A stretch of 64,000 nucleotides of DNA from Astragalus membranaceus (taxonomy: Eukaryota; Streptophyta; Magnoliopsida; Fabales; Fabaceae), in contig CM076847.1 of NCBI GenBank assembly GCA_039519185.1, positions 46,755,708-46,819,707 on the forward strand, in the 5' to 3' direction. Position numbers and translations under genes: made by a program. The notes below the pieces were generated by a model. It saw nothing but the letters and a program-made list of their open reading frames with translations, ran no database searches and was not told the DNA's origin. Below, piece by piece: positions 63,340-64,000 of this stretch. Within the stretch, counting starts at the first letter, position 1, and each line of letters starts with the position of its first letter.

Positions 63340-64000
63340 TGTAACACCCTAAATTTTACTCGTCAATAAAATTCAGAATGTCGTTCATTTCAACAAATCA
63401 GAGAATACGCAACACAATTTGGATACAACAAACAAAAATAAATTCCCAAAATGACTCAACTTAAGCTATGATAATTCATAACACCTTACACCTTAAACTA
63501 ATATATAGTTAAGGATATCAAAAGAGTCATTGATTCATAAAGATCCAAACTGTAAATTGCGTACAAGTTAATCATATTATCTTTGGTACACATTTTGGCT
63601 TAACAATCTAATATACAAAGATACAAAATCCATAATCCCAAAAGGGCATAATACAATACATAAGTCCTGATATCATAAAGCTTTTCAAATAGCCGAAGTC
63701 TATAAATCCACAAATAATAAAGAGTGAGATTAAGAAATCTCAGTGAGTCCTTCCGTGACACCTCACCATATCTCCCGATATCTTTTAATGACTTTTAATC
63801 CATAGCATAATCCAAAAGAGATTCGCGCAATTGCCAACCCCAACGGAGAACCACCACTCAACATTTAGAAGAGCGCACGAACGAGCCTTGGACTCGGATC
63901 ATGACTTCCCTCTCCAAGTATGCTACCCTTCCTGGGATCGTCATTCCGTAAATGGTCGTTATAAACCATTATTTAATCCTTTAACCTTTATTTCTCAAGG
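63340..64000 (-). mobile_element. 5' LTR (3' portion) of a gypsy element, cut by window edge
   Basis: It starts TGTAACACCC next to the primer site. It shares the ATCTCAGTGAGTCC block (63737-63751) and a CTTCCCTCTCCAAGTATGCTA block (63903-63923) with the solo LTR at 26764-29084 in the same orientation. The other end is outside the window. Confidence 0.8.

Overview
This window is plant nuclear DNA, probably from a eudicot. It is a block of nested transposable elements with almost no recognisable host-gene sequence. The evidence is plant-type Ty1/copia and Ty3/gypsy polyproteins, tRNA-iMet and tRNA-Asp primer sites, Tat/Ogre-like LTRs, a tRNA-derived SINE and an endogenous caulimovirid (plant pararetrovirus). 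I cannot name the species.

Layout. 1-6193: the tail of a + strand Ty3/gypsy pol and its 3' LTR (302-6152). The pol tail is broken by a minus-oriented Tat/Ogre-like LTR (1-206), and the LTR is broken by a 3.5-kb Tat/Ogre-like solo LTR (353-3879, target duplication GAATT). 6194-6987 and 14728-15186: old, unassigned host sequence. 6988-14727: a deleted copia-type element (target duplication AGTAC) that received a nearly intact + strand copia element (7238-14390, AAGGC) with separate gag and pol frames. 15971-25127: a decayed minus-strand copia element, split by a Tat/Ogre-like solo LTR (19848-22227) that carries a SINE. A 711-bp stretch across the LTR/gag junction is present three times in tandem. 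26372-51967: a third copia element (minus strand, heavily mutated), whose roughly 5 kb is expanded to 25.6 kb by a solo LTR (26764-29084, CAATA), a full-length and apparently very young Ty3/gypsy chromovirus-type element (31078-41463, CATTC; one 1461-codon frame, LTRs about 0.3% different), and a non-autonomous Athila/Tat-like element (43764-51612). The last holds its own solo LTR (46846-49400, CTTTT). 51968-54490: LTR debris. About 54570-62510: a nearly complete but broken caulimovirid genome on the minus strand (movement protein, coat protein with zinc knuckle, protease-RT-RNase H, and a fourth frame), with TA microsatellites at both ends and an inverted duplicate of part of pol. 62516-64000: the 5' leader and 5' LTR of a minus-strand gypsy element running off the window.

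How the parts work. Only two reading sets look potentially functional: the gypsy polyprotein at 34138-38523 (Gag, three zinc knuckles, protease, RT, RNase H, integrase, chromodomain-like tail) and the copia gag (8862-9545) plus pol (9549-12845), which are in one frame separated by a single TAA. The rest is pseudogenic or non-coding. The most interesting non-coding signals are a series of six hairpins with covarying stems in one Tat/Ogre-like LTR, palindromic CpG-rich arrays (GGCGCC; GCACGGTCCGTGC) recurring in different LTRs, and replacement of the TATA-bearing part of the copia 5' LTR by a piece that looks like part of a host choline-transporter-like gene. All boundaries were read by eye.
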